From NCBI GenBank assembly GCA_907165065.1, contig OU015534.1, positions 11,663,686-11,727,685 of the forward strand: a stretch of DNA of 64,000 nt, given 5' to 3'. The notes under the pieces are model-generated. The model was not told the origin of the DNA. It worked only from the letters and a program-made list of their open reading frames with translations, and ran no database searches. Below are positions 25,641 through 36,839 of this stretch, in pieces. Position numbers and translations under genes: made by a program. The DNA is from Caprimulgus europaeus. Lineage: Eukaryota; Chordata; Aves; Caprimulgiformes; Caprimulgidae. Each line of letters begins with the position of its first letter. Within the stretch, counting starts at the first letter, position 1.

Positions 25641-28084
25641 AAAAGGGACATGTTACACCTGGGTTTAGCTCCTGCCTCCCGACAGCCAGCGAGGGCAGCA
25701 GGCTCCAGCGCTGCCGGGGCTGAGCCATCCTGGGCTCCGTGCCCCTGTCCTGCCAGCCGAGCTTTCCTCCGTGCCTTCCCTGCAGCCGAGGAGCTCTGCC
25801 GTTGTCAGCCGAGGCTTGGCAAGCTGCTTATTCATTACCTGCCTCTTCTTTAATTGCATTCAGCCCTGATCCAGCAGCCTTGCTACTAAAAGATTTGGCG
25901 GTGGGGTCAGGCTCTCAGTGGTGTTAAATTTGCCTTGTGTCGTGCTGGTAAGTTTGTGTGGCAAGAAATTTCAGCAGGTATTGTCCACCTCCCATCCCTG
26001 AAGTGGCATGAAATTAAAATGGGATGTCAAAGGACCACCCTGGTGTCCCCAGTGTCCTGGGTGCTGTTCAGGAATGGCCTCCAAGATACCCCCAGCCCCA
26101 AAACCTTATGGTTACTAGGTGACACTGAAAACATTTTAAGCTGTGTTTAAAAGCCCACTTAGTTGTAGACTTGACCTCTTTTTTTCCTTTCCACCATACA
26201 AGGTAATATATAACCTTGACATCCCATCATGGTAGCTACAGAATGAGGGGAGGTAGAGGGAAACACTTATTTTGGGCAGACGCAGCACATCGCTGACATG
26301 ACAAGAAGAGGAAGATGCTTTTGCTGTCGCTAAGTGATTTTCTCCATTGCAAAAGTGTCAGGGAGGTTAGGTCCGATTGGTGGGCTGGGCACACAGCCTG
26401 ATCCTGGGGGAGCACAGCCAGAACCCACTACCTGCCAAAGCTGAAGGCAGCTGGGGAGATCTCTCGGATACTTTCTTTCTGTTTAAAAGCGTGTTTTTCT
26501 CAGGCGTCTTTTCGAAATTCTTAATGGAAACTTTCAGCAAAAAACAACTTTTTTTTATTCCTTAGTAACCACCCTTCAGCATCTTCTCAAACTGTTGAGC
26601 GCCTTTGCTCCTGGGAGGATTTTTTCCAAAAGGAAATATTTTCTCCCTGCCTGAAAGTGGCTGTATTAATATTAAAATTACAATTAGCAGGTGAAACATT
26701 TAAAACCTCTTGATAGGACATGAAAAACGACAGGGTTGCTGGGCTGGGTAGGGAAGGAGGAGGCTATGTTTTCATCCTGGCAGTTCTTGCTGCCATGGTT
26801 TGTGGACACGCTTGTGTTGTTGGAAAGCACAGAGCCCCTCTTCCCTCCTGCCCTCCCTGAAGCACCCAGGGCAGTGCAACGCCGGCAGCTTTAGGGGAGG
26901 GCAGAGGGGCCGGGCGCTGGCCGGGCAGCTCCCAGCATCCACTCGTGTGGAAAGGACGTGGCTGGCTCTCTCGGCATCGGCAAGTTGCCCTAGCAGAGCT
27001 CTGGCAGCTCCATGAGGACCAGCCCCAGCCCTCCCTGTGCACACAGGAAGGATTTGTGGGGCTCCTCGTGTAAGTGAGCATCCTGACCTCTGCACAGGTG
27101 CCCTGTTTGCATGATGTGGGATGTTAAATCCTGCCTTAATGTGACTGCCAAACACTGGTTTTTGTGAAGTGTGCCGGGCACTTCCCCAGAAATAAATGAT
27201 GGAGCATTATTCAGTCCAGTTAGATCAATACATCAGCTTGACAAGTTCCAGTTCTGGGAATTTTCTGACCCTCTGGAACATCTCTGCAGCTATGCTGCTT
27301 ATAAACTGAGATGCATAGCCCAAACAAGCTCCAGGGAGCGGGGTGTCAGGACCTGGCTGTGTTGGTGCTGCCACCTTGCTGGCCCCATTGCTGGGGACAG
27401 GGGCTGGTCTTCACTGGGATGGCAGCAAGGGCAGGCAGGGCAAAGTCAGTGCCAAACTGGGCAGCATTTTTAAAAGAATTGGCCAAATCCTACCTGTGTT
27501 CTTCCCCCTGCGAGCAGCACCGTGGCGCTGCCCAGCATCACTGGTGTGCCCTCCGTGCACTCCTGTCCCAGCACAGGTGACTGTCTTTGACCCTCAGTGC
27601 TACGAGAAATGGTACATGGAGCTCTTGTTTCAGGCTCTTTGCAAACTGAGGCACGTGCTTCATGGCCACCGGGAAGTTTTGTGACCCAGTGCAGCAGGAG
27701 GATGGTTTCAGACCCTTTTTGCTTTTTTATAAGGCCAGCTCCCGATGCTGTGATTCTGCACACGCAGCATCTCCCTGTCCCAGGCTGCTGTACCCCATGT
27801 CTTATCCCCTCGAAGCTCCCCACCTTTGTTTTTTGGATTTTCTACAGGTTATATGAGGTGTGGGTTACCTAAGGACCTACCTCTCCTTACTGGCACTTTT
27901 GACAGGGTGTGGATTATCTGTGGTGCTGGCTCCATGCGTGGAAACACAGTATGTTCCTAATCTCCTGCTGCTGTTAGCTCACATTTATCACAGGAGCATC
28001 TGCTTACCTTTGATTCGAGATCCCTACCTCAGGGACCCAGGTTGGTTCTTGTCTGTGAACTGCTGCGTATGCCTGTGGGATTGT
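25641..28084. other. Non-coding DNA, no gene recognised
   Basis: GC-rich to mixed sequence. A small AT-rich patch with TATTAATATTAAAATTACAA is at 26662-26681. No exon with paired splice signals, RNA gene or repeat family was recognised. Confidence 0.5.
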
Positions 28085-28400
28085 ATAAGTAAATAAATAT
28101 AATTAATAATCATCTGACTTCAGAGCAGCATTGGCAGAGAGGTAAATGTAGCCTTCATAGAATTACAAACAAAATCAGGAAAAAAGGGAGACCTTTCTAG
28201 TAGCTGGTATGAATGGAAATTACTGTTTTCAAGCTGCTTGAAAATCATTCTGCAAACAATGTTTGGGTGGGTTTTAGCAGATCAGATGCATTGACTTTGT
28301 CTTTAAATCAGAATTTTAACCCAAACCATTTAACAACAGCTTTTTTAAAACCTGCCTGCATTTTTTTTATCAATTAGAATGCAGATGAAAATAAAATGCC
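28085..28400. promoter_or_regulatory. Candidate conserved non-coding element
   Basis: AT-rich island starting with AATATAATTAATAATCATC (28096-28114) and continuing with A- and T-rich, non-repetitive sequence, including a second TAAAACCTGCC block near 28347. GC-rich DNA follows from 28600. No coding frame. Function is inferred. Confidence 0.33.
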
Positions 28401-28790
28401 ATGGGGTCCTGGCCCTGCTTCAATGTCTGACCTGTAAGAGAGCAACCCAGTCCCTGCAACACCAGGACTGAACCAGAGGGAAGGACAAATTAGTGTGATT
28501 TCCTTGCAAAAAGGGTTTTGTGGCATTTTTAAAAACCCTTCAGCCTTTGAGCAAACAGGAGCATCCCAGAGTTTCTCACGGTTTGCCACAGGAATGAGCG
28601 CTGAAGGGACAGGGGTCTGTGCTGCTGCCAGCACCTGTGCGGGGTTGGAGCGGTGGTGGAGCCGGCAGGAAAGCGGCTGCGGTCGATGCGGGTGTCCGGC
28701 AGCTGCGGTGAGCCAGCGATGAGCTGGTGGCCATGGCCAGCCCGGCAGGCTAGGGAGCCCCACATCAGGGAGCCTCCGGCACTTTCTACC
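28401..28790. other. GC-rich spacer, nothing recognised
   Basis: A GC-rich, CpG-containing stretch (densest at about 28630-28750) too short to call a CpG island with confidence. No exon boundary is supported. Confidence 0.45.
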
Positions 28791-28794
28791 TCAC

Positions 28795-28950
28795 TTTAAC
28801 AGTCAGGAGAAGAACTTTGCTGTTTAAAGATTAAACGTTGTCTTTAAATATTAAACAGCAAAGCTCCTCACTTTTGATTGTGTGGCTGCTGCCAGCAGGC
28901 GGCTTAGAATTGCCAATTTTAATTAAAAAACTTTATTTTCCATCACAGCC
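28795..28950. promoter_or_regulatory. Small candidate conserved non-coding element
   Basis: AT-rich block with the near-repeat TTAAAGATTAAACG and TTTAAATATTAAACAGC (28824-28860) and AATTTTAATTAAAAAACTTT at 28914-28933 (TTTTAATTAAAA palindrome). Regulatory role is inferred. Confidence 0.3.
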
Positions 28951-29910
28951 CAGCGATGGCTCCTCCTCCCAGCCGGGGCTGGCTGGCCTCTCCCATGCCC
29001 TGCCTTCATCTCTGCCTCTCTGCCCTCATTTCCCTCTGCCTGCAGCAAAGTGATGGTCCCTGCCAGCCCCGAAGTGTGAGCGGCCTCGTCTGGGACTGAT
29101 CAATGCCCCTGGCACTTCCTTCCAAAACCCCAGGAAAAACAATTAAAACCCGATCGATCCTGCAAGCAGCTTTGAATATGCATAAGTGCACACTTGACCT
29201 TCAGTGGTCAGGCCAACTTCCACCCTGGCTGCTTAGCTAGTTTGCTCAGGTACTGCTGCTGTACCGAATGACCTTGATTAGGAAAGCAGAAGGCTATGGA
29301 AGGTTGGGCCCGGTGCTGGTCCCGGGGCTGGGGCATGTGCCACCGGCTCCCTGCTGGCATTGCTGCTGGGGCCTGGGGAGGCAGGCTGGGCTTGGCACTA
29401 GCGCCCAGCTGTCAGGAGCTTTCCAGGGCTGTCCCCATGGCTTTCCCGGCACCCTGCCAGCCTCTCGCTGCGCTCCCTCGGTTGCTTCTAGCTGGGGTCC
29501 GAGGAATGTGTCTGGTCTGGGAAGGCAGCCCACAATATGGTAGCTTGGACTGTGCCTTGCCTCAGTGCAGGGACAACCCTGCTGCCTTCTTGTCCCATGC
29601 ATCCTCCCTCCAAAGCGTGCGGGGACACCCCTTAGCCGGGGATGTCCCCCAGAGCTGGTGACCCCAGGCCTGGATCTGCTGGTGCTGAACACGGGGATCT
29701 TCCTGTACAGTGCTTGGCCTTGCTCTTGGGGATGGAGCCCAGGAGAGGGAGCCACACACAGACCCACTGCCTCTGTCACCTAGGGTCACCCAGCAGGTCC
29801 CATCCTGCACCTCGAACCCCGGCACCTCCTGCCCAGCATCCAGCCAGCCTGCATCCCAGCCACAGCAATGGAGATGCCAGAGCATGTTTGTTGGAGGCAA
29901 AGGAAACCTC
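28951..29910. other. Non-coding GC-rich DNA, nothing recognised
   Basis: Long frames are open on both strands because stop codons are rare at this GC content. None has a motif, signal peptide or splice-bounded exon I can defend. Confidence 0.5.
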
Positions 29911-29914
29911 CCTG

Positions 29915-30090
29915 TTGTGTACACAAAGTGTAATTTCAGTGAATTATGCATAGACTTAATTAGGAGTTTTAATTGCTAATCATCTCCCAACAGGATTAGC
30001 AATGCTGTCTATTAATTATCTGTGGAGCCCTCTGTTTTGCTAAGGCAGGAGTAACAAAGCAGCATGAATGGTTACACAGGCCACTAATAA
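29915..30090. promoter_or_regulatory. Candidate conserved non-coding element with paired K50 homeodomain words
   Basis: Contains TAATTA at 29957-29962 and a 7-bp inverted repeat, GCTAATC at 29975-29981 and GATTAGC at 29994-30000, separated by 12 bp. The TAATC and GGATTA cores are OTX/PITX-type words facing each other. A further TTAATTATC follows at 30013-30021. Non-repetitive, AT-rich, with GC-rich borders. Binding is inferred. Confidence 0.4.
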
Positions 30091-30424
30091 ATTAACTCCC
30101 CCAAGCCCCGTAGCTCCCAGCGGGCTGCTGGTGTCAGGGGCTGCGTGGGGGCCGGCCCTGCCTGCACTGGGCAGAGCAGCAGGTACTGGGGACAGAGGGA
30201 CTGGCAGCAGGTCCCTGTGGCTGACAGGTGGTGGTGGGCTGGTGGGGGGGAACCACTCGGCTCCGCTCGCCCAGTTTGTCCCTGTTCCCGCTGCACAGAG
30301 CGTCTTCCTCAGCGTTCCCAGCTCGCACAGGGTGTCGGCGATGCCCTGCCGCGCCGTGGCCACGGTTAGCGATGATCCCCGCTGCAGGAGGGAGATAGGG
30401 GCTGCTGGATTGACCTGATCTCAT
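30091..30424. other. GC-rich spacer, nothing recognised
   Basis: CpG-containing GC-rich sequence with overlapping open frames on both strands and no exon boundary I can support. Confidence 0.45.
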
Positions 30425-30429
30425 CTGGG

Positions 30430-30625
30430 GACAATGGCCCTCACGGCAGCAGAGATAGCGCCGGCGTGAGCGACGCTAAGCCCACGCGCCCTTCTTACCG
30501 CTCACAATGCGGCACTGAGCTTAATTCCTCAAGATGAAGAAGATACGTGGCTGTCAGGCTGTAATTACAGCCGTGCGAGTGACACGGCGGCCCGGCTGCT
30601 TTCACATTCCTGTTGTCCAGTGGGT
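30430..30625. promoter_or_regulatory. Candidate conserved non-coding element with 16-bp palindrome
   Basis: Includes the perfect palindrome GGCTGTAATTACAGCC at 30557-30572, centred on TAATTA, preceded by TTAATTCCTCAAGATGAAG. TAATTA is the core bound by Q50 homeodomains; the symmetric TGTAATTACA form would suit a head-to-head dimer. CpGs are present nearby. Function is inferred. Confidence 0.4.
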
Positions 30626-31293
30626 TTTTGTGCTGCTCGGGTTCCCAGCTGCCTCACTCCTCTGGGAGCCCTGCCGGGGGACACGGCGGGGATGGAGCAG
30701 GCTCCCTCCGGCCAGGCTGTGGGGTGAGCAGCACTGGCTCCTGGTGATGGAGAGTCCCAAGGCAACTGAGGTCTAGGGATGGAAAGGAGAGGAGAGGCTG
30801 GGAGGGCTGGGCTTGTTGGAGGTGAAGGGGGCTGCCAGCCAGGCCAGCCTGGCCATGAGCACCCCTTTCCAAACCCACCCTGACTCCTGCTGCCAACCCC
30901 GTCCTTGGTGAGGTGGGAATGGGGAAATGGCGTTGGACCAACCCAGGGACATGTGGGACGAGCTCACAGCCCCCAGCTCACCCTAGTGTGGCAAAGGTGG
31001 CCTTGGGTGATGCTGATCCAGCACAGTGCTGCACATCAAACCTAATGAGGGTTGTCACCTGTACAAGGACAGGCCCTGGACAACTCTTCTTTGAGGAGCA
31101 TCAGGTGGGACAGGCCAGTGTGAGGGTGCTTTGTGCAGGCAGCTCCAGGAGAGCTGCTGTGCGGGCGATGTGATGTGTCCGCACTGAACACAGGGAACGC
31201 AGACTCACACCTGCCCTGGAGCAGCCAGGCCTGGGTGAGTGCAAAACGTGTCTGTGCCGTGCACCGGTCTGACCCTCTGCTTCTTTCTTCCAG
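30626..31293. other. Presumed intron upstream of the exon
   Basis: GC-rich sequence with no recognisable feature until the pyrimidine tract and AG acceptor at 31280-31293. Overlapping open frames look compositional. Confidence 0.45.
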
Positions 31294-31393
31294 GCGTACA
31301 GCTTTGCCATGGGGAGTTGGCCAAAGAACGGGCTCTTAGACATGAACAAAGGACTGAACCTACAGCACATAGGGAGGCCTCACAGCGGGATAG
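31294..31393 (+). CDS. Putative coding exon of an unrecognised gene
   Basis: This 100-bp segment has the best exon signals in the window. Upstream is a pyrimidine-rich tract (CTGCTTCTTTCTTCCAG) ending in AG at 31292-31293, and the right border is ATAG|GTGAGT, a consensus donor. In frame from 31294 it encodes 33 codons without a stop plus one extra base, including MGSWPKNGLLDMNKGL and ending with IGRPHSGI. An ATG at 31309-31311 lies in a strong context (GCCATGG), so translation could begin in this exon if it is an alternative first coding exon. Frame 2 is closed by a stop, but frame 3 is also open throughout, so the reading frame is not certain. I do not recognise the protein and no partner exon was found that is both well bounded and phase-compatible. 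An exon of a large-intron gene, or of a spliced non-coding RNA, would both fit. Confidence 0.5.
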
Positions 31394-32325
31394 GTGAGTG
31401 CTGCTACGCCGTGCCCTTCCTTCCCGTCCTCACGGCTGCTGCTCCGGGTGCGCGGGATGTGCCTCAGCTCTGAGAGCTGGTCCAGGCTGGAGTGCAAGGT
31501 CTCCGGCTGGTGGAAGGGATGAAGATGTGTCAGGGCAGGACTGGCATACAAGATGAGCTCTTGGTCCCTGGCACAGCCCAGCATGGCAAGCACACCTGCC
31601 TGTCCCTCTGGCCAGGGAACCGCTCCTCTCCTCGGCCGCTCGGGTAGTGCTTGGGCTGGGGGTGGATGTGGGCTGCACCAGGGCTCGTGTGGTGCCTGGA
31701 GCACAGGGCAGTGGTCCCCAGGCTGGGCAAGATGCTCTCTGTGTTGGGCCAGTCTTCCAGCTGCTCTGGATGCTGCATCTGTCCTTGGGACGGAGGCTAT
31801 GCCAGGCGGTGCCAGCCAGGGAGCTGGCTGGAAACGCGCTGCAAAGTGAAGATGTGTGGCCCCAGCTGGAGAACTGAATCATCGTCCCATTTGCTCACAC
31901 GAGTGATGAGTTTCTGGTCCCACATCTTGCTCCAAGATAAACAACTGAGGTTACCATGCACAGTGGAAGAGCTCCATGTTTCCCCTAGCTCCTCCGCACC
32001 AGGGATCCAAGTGATATGAGGAGGGAGACCTGGCCCGGGACACCGAAGCCATATATCTGCCTGCTGCTTAATGCTGGGGACGCAGAGCTGGGGCAGCAGC
32101 AGGCTGCAGTACAGGCAGGAGTCATTTACTGGGCTGCAGGCAGGGCTGTAACTGAGGGCTGCATCGCTCTTGCCTGTCTTGTTCTCTGCGGGGCATTGGA
32201 TCAGCTCTTGGAGACCAGTGGTCAGGTGTTCCCTCTGCCTCCCAGCCCTTCATCCACGGTGACCTGTGAGCATTAAAGTTTGCAAGGAGGTAAGATTTAC
32301 TTGGAAAAGTCACCTGCTACCAGAG
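31394..32325. other. Presumed intron downstream of the exon
   Basis: Begins with the donor GTGAGTGCTGC. GC-rich and without other recognisable features. A frame on the opposite strand is open through about 31430-31880 but matches nothing I know and has no splice or promoter support. Confidence 0.45.
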
Positions 32326-32329
32326 CCTT

Positions 32330-32490
32330 GAGGAGGCTGTTTAATATTGTTTCAAGACTTTAACCATTAAACTCTCCAATCAATCCAAGTTAAGGAGATG
32401 AATTATTTAAAGCTCACCAGCTTTTAATTAGCAAGCTCCTTTTGAACTATGGATCTGGTTGCATTATTGACGGAGGTAGCATTAAAATTT
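32330..32490. promoter_or_regulatory. Candidate conserved non-coding element
   Basis: AT-rich island with GTTTAATATTGTTTCAAGAC, ACCATTAAACTCTCCAATC, TTAAAGCTCACCAGCTTTTA (an inverted repeat of AAAGCT around CACC, 32408-32423) and TTTTAATTAGCAAGC (TAATTAGC). Sharp GC-rich borders. It lies about 1 kb downstream of the exon. Function is inferred. Confidence 0.4.
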
Positions 32491-34800
32491 GCTTCCTTGC
32501 CTGGGAGCAGATTTGCCTTGCTTGTGTGCCATATTGGGAGGATCACAGGGAGGGAACAGGGACTGCAGGAGTTGTGTGTGCGTGTCCTGCTCTAGGGGCT
32601 TGGGTTTTTCCTAGGGTCTCCTGAGGGATGCAGGGTTGGTTTGTGTCTTGTCTTTCCTCATTTTATTTATGGCAAGAGCTCTCTATTGCTGTCATCTCTT
32701 ACTCTGACAAAGTGTCCCCACCTCTGGAGTATCATCTGTCTGCCTATGGTTTCTGCCTGTGTTTACATCAGTGCTGTTGTCTTGCACAGGTGTCTCTGCC
32801 TGGTGTTATTCAGAGAGATGCTGTTTGTGTCCCTTCCCACTCCAGTGCTTTAGGAAGGTTTTGCTTCTTCATTTCTGCCAAACTCCCTCTGTGGGGGCCC
32901 ACTCCTGGTTCTCCCCAGTACAGGGTGAGCCATGGGTGGATTGCCCACAGATGAGCAGCATGTCAAGGCCCAGCAGCCAATCTTCCTTCTTGCAGCACTC
33001 CGCCCCAGTGGCACACCTGCCTTTCACACACTTGGGAAGGGGGTTTACATGTGTGCTGTGAAGGATGCCAGACCAGCAGTGTGATGGTCCCCATCTCCCT
33101 GGCACCGCCAGCAGTGCAGAGGTGCCCTGTGTGTTGGATCCTGCTGGCTGCTCCATTTGGGCTGGCTCCAGAGCAGCTCTGCTCCAGGTGTCTGCAATCC
33201 TCTGCCTTCCTTCACTCTGTGCCTGGTGGCTTTCCCGCAGGCTGAGCCCCCGGGAGTGAGCTGGAGGCACAGCTCATTGAATGGTGTCTCATCCCGGCCA
33301 GCTTGGCAACCCCAGGCACAGCTGCTGCCGTGATGTCAGGGCTGCTGGCTTTAGGGCTGGGTAACCCAGTGTTCCTCCTGGGAGAAGGCTCAGGGCAGTG
33401 CTGCTGTCTGGAGACATGCCTTGCCTGGCATTTTGTCGGGGCACCAGCCTCCTGGACTTCTGGCCACTTCATTTCCCAGCCTGCTGGCTTTTCAGGTCCT
33501 CATCGTGGATCAAGCATTGGCTCTAGCGGCAGCCCGAGAGGTCTCCAGGCCAAGGACTGAGGAGAAGCTGCTCACTGCAGAGGCGGCCTGGGCTGACTTC
33601 CCCAAGTCTGGCTTCACTGCCTCATCCTGGGACAAATGTCAGTTCCTCCACAGCTGAGTCCTTCCATATCGGCCACTGGGACTGGGCACGGTCATCCCCA
33701 TTGCTGATGGTCACTCTGTGACCTAAGCAGTCTTCACCACTCTGCTCTGTCATGCTCTCAACTGTTTTTGCTTCAGGGCTGGGAGAAGCCATCCCTTTCC
33801 ATGCTCAGGGCTGCCCTGCCCATCCCTCCCTGGCTGAAAGGAGCCTTGCTCCTGACACAGCCCTGCCCACTCAGGCGAATCAATGACCCCTCTCAAGGAC
33901 TGCTGCTGGATAAGAGAGTGGAGAACAGCACAGCATGCTGCCTGCCCACTTCTCACTGCCCATGATGAGATGGGAGCTGGCTGTGGTTCTGAGGGTGCTC
34001 CCATGCAGTCTAGAGCCTCCTTTCTCTTTCATGGCCGGTCTTGGGGTGCAGCAAGGCTGAGGGAAGTTGGGGAGCTGAGAGGAGGGTCATCAGGGCTACC
34101 CAAGGCGGGTGTAGCCAGGGTCAGCCTCCGATTTTCATGGCCCTCGTGGGTTACTGGTGTCCAGAAGTCTGCAAACCAGAGAGGGCTGAGAAAGGAGCAG
34201 CAAGGCACTGTGCTCACCAGCCACAGGAGTTTCACGAGTACCGTGTGGTGCAGGAGGTGGGGAGCTGTCCAGGGGGATGCAGGCAATATTGTGAAGCTTC
34301 AGCTCACTTATGCAGGAATGTGCAACATGGATGTTTCCCTTCAAATCTGACAGAAAAATTGCAGTGAATGGCCACTTGTTTTTGCAGACAATTTGCAAGG
34401 AATTTTGCCGTCTCGCCTGATCGATTGTGTACCGCTTTGTTTTCAAATCACTCTCTGATTCGCTGGCTCAGCAGATATCTGCTCCAAATCCCTGCACTTG
34501 GCACTCTCTGGGGCCAGTCCCACCTTGTGCTTCATCTCCTCTCCTTTGTCTTGTTTAAAATGAAGGAGTTCAGGGGACACCCTGCAGGTCTAAGGACAGA
34601 TTCTGGAGGGGAACCTCACCTTTAGCATCCAGTGTGTGTGGGCAGGAGGGGCGCGTGGTGGAGCGTGGTGGAGTCTCAGACCACATCCCCTGGGACCTAC
34701 GGCTGGGCACACAGCAAGTTGCTGAACAGAGCTCACGTTCTAGGTTTTGTCTGGTTTCTACTTGCAAGCAAGTGAGCTGCAGATCTTGTCAAGGGGTTAG
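32491..34800. other. Non-coding DNA, no gene recognised
   Basis: Mixed composition with short open frames only. No exon with both splice sites, no RNA gene, no mobile element. Confidence 0.5.
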
Positions 34801-34818
34801 AAAAGTGGTTTGTGTCAC

Positions 34819-34856
34819 CAAATACACCAAGGTGTATTTGCGTACACTGCAAATAC
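34819..34856. repeat. Two overlapping inverted repeats (mutually exclusive hairpins)
   Basis: CAAATACACC (34819-34828) and GGTGTATTTG (34831-34840) are perfect 10-bp complements separated by AA. The second arm also pairs with GCAAATAC (34849-34856) through GTATTTGC (34834-34841), leaving a 7-nt loop. One central arm thus has two alternative partners. The inverted symmetry is directly visible; any function is speculative. Confidence 0.55.
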
Positions 34857-35495
34857 AGATGCCTTGGGGCGGGACAGGTAGTTGGTATCTGTTGATATAC
34901 TGTTGATGCTACATGTTGAATTATTATCTGCTTCAGTTGTTTCATGGGAGGGAAAAAGTAAAGGAAGGGGTGAAATGTCAACATTTCAGCTTGCTGAGGA
35001 GTGCTGGGTAGAATAAGGAGGTTGGAAAGTCCTACTCCAGAGTGGGGATGCAGAAAATCCTTAGGAGATGGGACAGGAGCAAAAGGGGAATGAAACTTGT
35101 TCTATCACACCTTTCCTTGGGTTGGTATTTAAGCCCTAAGGATTCTGTCTGGGCCGAATGTGGCCCTGAGGACCAGAGAGGACTTTTTTTCCCCACTTCC
35201 ACCTCTCCTCGGACGTGTATTAAATGTGTGCCAGCTCTAGTGTGGGCTCTAGGATCTTGTGGTGGGGAACTTTTTGTCTGGTGTTTTCTTGGCCCTCAAC
35301 AAAATGAAGTTGAGTCTTGCCAAGAAGTTACTCATCTTACAGATGCATGCACATTGCAGTTCTTAAAACACACGTTTGAGGTGCTGCTTGCCAAAAAAGA
35401 GCTGCTGGGGGTCTTGGCACGCTCATGCAAAGACCAGCATTCACAGGCTCCACACCAGTAGAGCTGGGTTCTTGCACTGAGGTTTGTCTACTGAG
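34857..35495. other. Non-coding DNA, nothing recognised
   Basis: Mixed sequence leading into a strongly AT-rich domain. No exon or repeat recognised. Confidence 0.45.
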
Positions 35496-35499
35496 TTTC

Positions 35500-36115
35500 A
35501 GAGACTGATATAAATCTGAAGGATTAAAATCCCAAGATTTAGTTGTGATTTAAATCAGCCAGCAGATCATCTGGATTCAGTAATTGATTTTCTTTTATTT
35601 TTGCTTTTTTTTACCTGTTTCCCCTGAAAAAAGGTCGAATTTTACTGACCAGCACCTATCAAAACAAGTGCAGCTCTCCTTACTAATGCCCAGTTGTTAA
35701 ATCTGGTTATTCTTTGATTCATCAAATGCTCTATATTTGCTACATTAATTGTGTTCAATCATGTAACATAATATGCCTTTAGTCTTCATTTTTAGCGATT
35801 TGTTACATTAGACAAATGGTGAACTGGGTTTTTTTCTTAAAGAGGTGGTGATTAAATTATTACTCATTATTTGAGTTGCGACTCTTTTGGATGAAAGTTG
35901 GAATGCCATGCTAAAGTACCCCAGCAGCAGTTTGAATTGGTTTTATTAAGAAAATCTTGTTTCCCTTGCATATACTCAATGCAGAAGGAAAAGTCAATTT
36001 CAGAATACATATTAGTTAAAAGCACCTGGTGCGTGAAACCAAAGCAAAAAGTAATTGTTGAGTTGAAGGAGTGTTTCTGGAAACCACCCTTTCAGGATTG
36101 TAGAATTAGCACCTC
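35500..36115. promoter_or_regulatory. Large candidate conserved non-coding element
   Basis: About 600 bp of AT-rich, complex sequence: GTGATTTAAATCAGCC (ATTTAAAT palindrome), GTAATTGATTTTC, CCTATCAAAACAAGTGCAGC, TTTGATTCATCAAATG (inverted TTTGAT/ATCAAA, 35714-35728), TTAATTGTGTTCAATCATG and TTAGCGATTTGTTAC. It opens the part of the window where such islands become frequent. No coding potential. Enhancer role is inferred from composition and motif density. Confidence 0.42.
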
Positions 36116-36185
36116 TCATCCTCTCCCACCTTAGTTTGTTGGTTTGTTTGTTTCCCTGATTATGAAAAAGTTAAAAGGCACACCC

Positions 36186-36203
36186 TTTTTTTTTTTTTTT
36201 TTC
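36186..36203. repeat. T18 homopolymer
   Basis: Eighteen consecutive T residues, with no recognisable SINE or LINE body attached on either side. Likely simple sequence. Confidence 0.8.
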
Positions 36204-36379
36204 AGTCCTTTGTTGTTTCTCAGCTCTGAACAAGCCAGTTATGGAACTGAAAACACACCAGAAAAATTTAAAGTTTCCAAATCTGAAGTACCTGCTGCTG
36301 GGAAAGTTTGTTTCTCATTTGTCAGCTCTGCTTCCACCTCCAGTGCACTGGCTGCCTATAAAACATGACGTTGCCCCTT

Positions 36380-36500
36380 GCGAGTGGTCTTTTTTGAATC
36401 GAATTTAATAGAATCTTTAAAGTTTAGACTTTAGCACACAGATTATTATGATTTTAGATTTAGTTCTAAATGCCTGGTTTGGGTTTTTTTTTTCTTTTTC
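36380..36500. promoter_or_regulatory. Weak candidate regulatory AT-rich patch
   Basis: Contains GAATTTAATAGAATC and GATTATTATGATTTTAGATT. Shorter and less complex than neighbouring islands; it could equally be ordinary AT-rich intron. Confidence 0.22.
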
Positions 36501-36839
36501 GGGTGAAGAGAGCAGCCAGGCTGCTGTGTCTCTTGCTAACAAACCTGCAGTACCTGTCCCAGGCAACAAGGAGATCTGGTCCCATAACAGCACCATTCTT
36601 AACACGATGCCCTCTCTGGTCTGTTTTACACCAGCTGGCGTAATCCCATGAGCCACGAGCCTTCACCCAGGGTTCCACCAACTTCCCTGTGCCCACGGTA
36701 TTCCCCAGCCAGGGCTGTGCCGTGCTCCCTCCATGGGGATCTCTGCCATGCCAATGGAAAAGCTCTACCTGCCTGGGCAGGTCAGCAGCCCACGCGGAGA
36801 GCAACCCAGCAAGCCACCGTGCCTTCCCAGCTCCATCTC

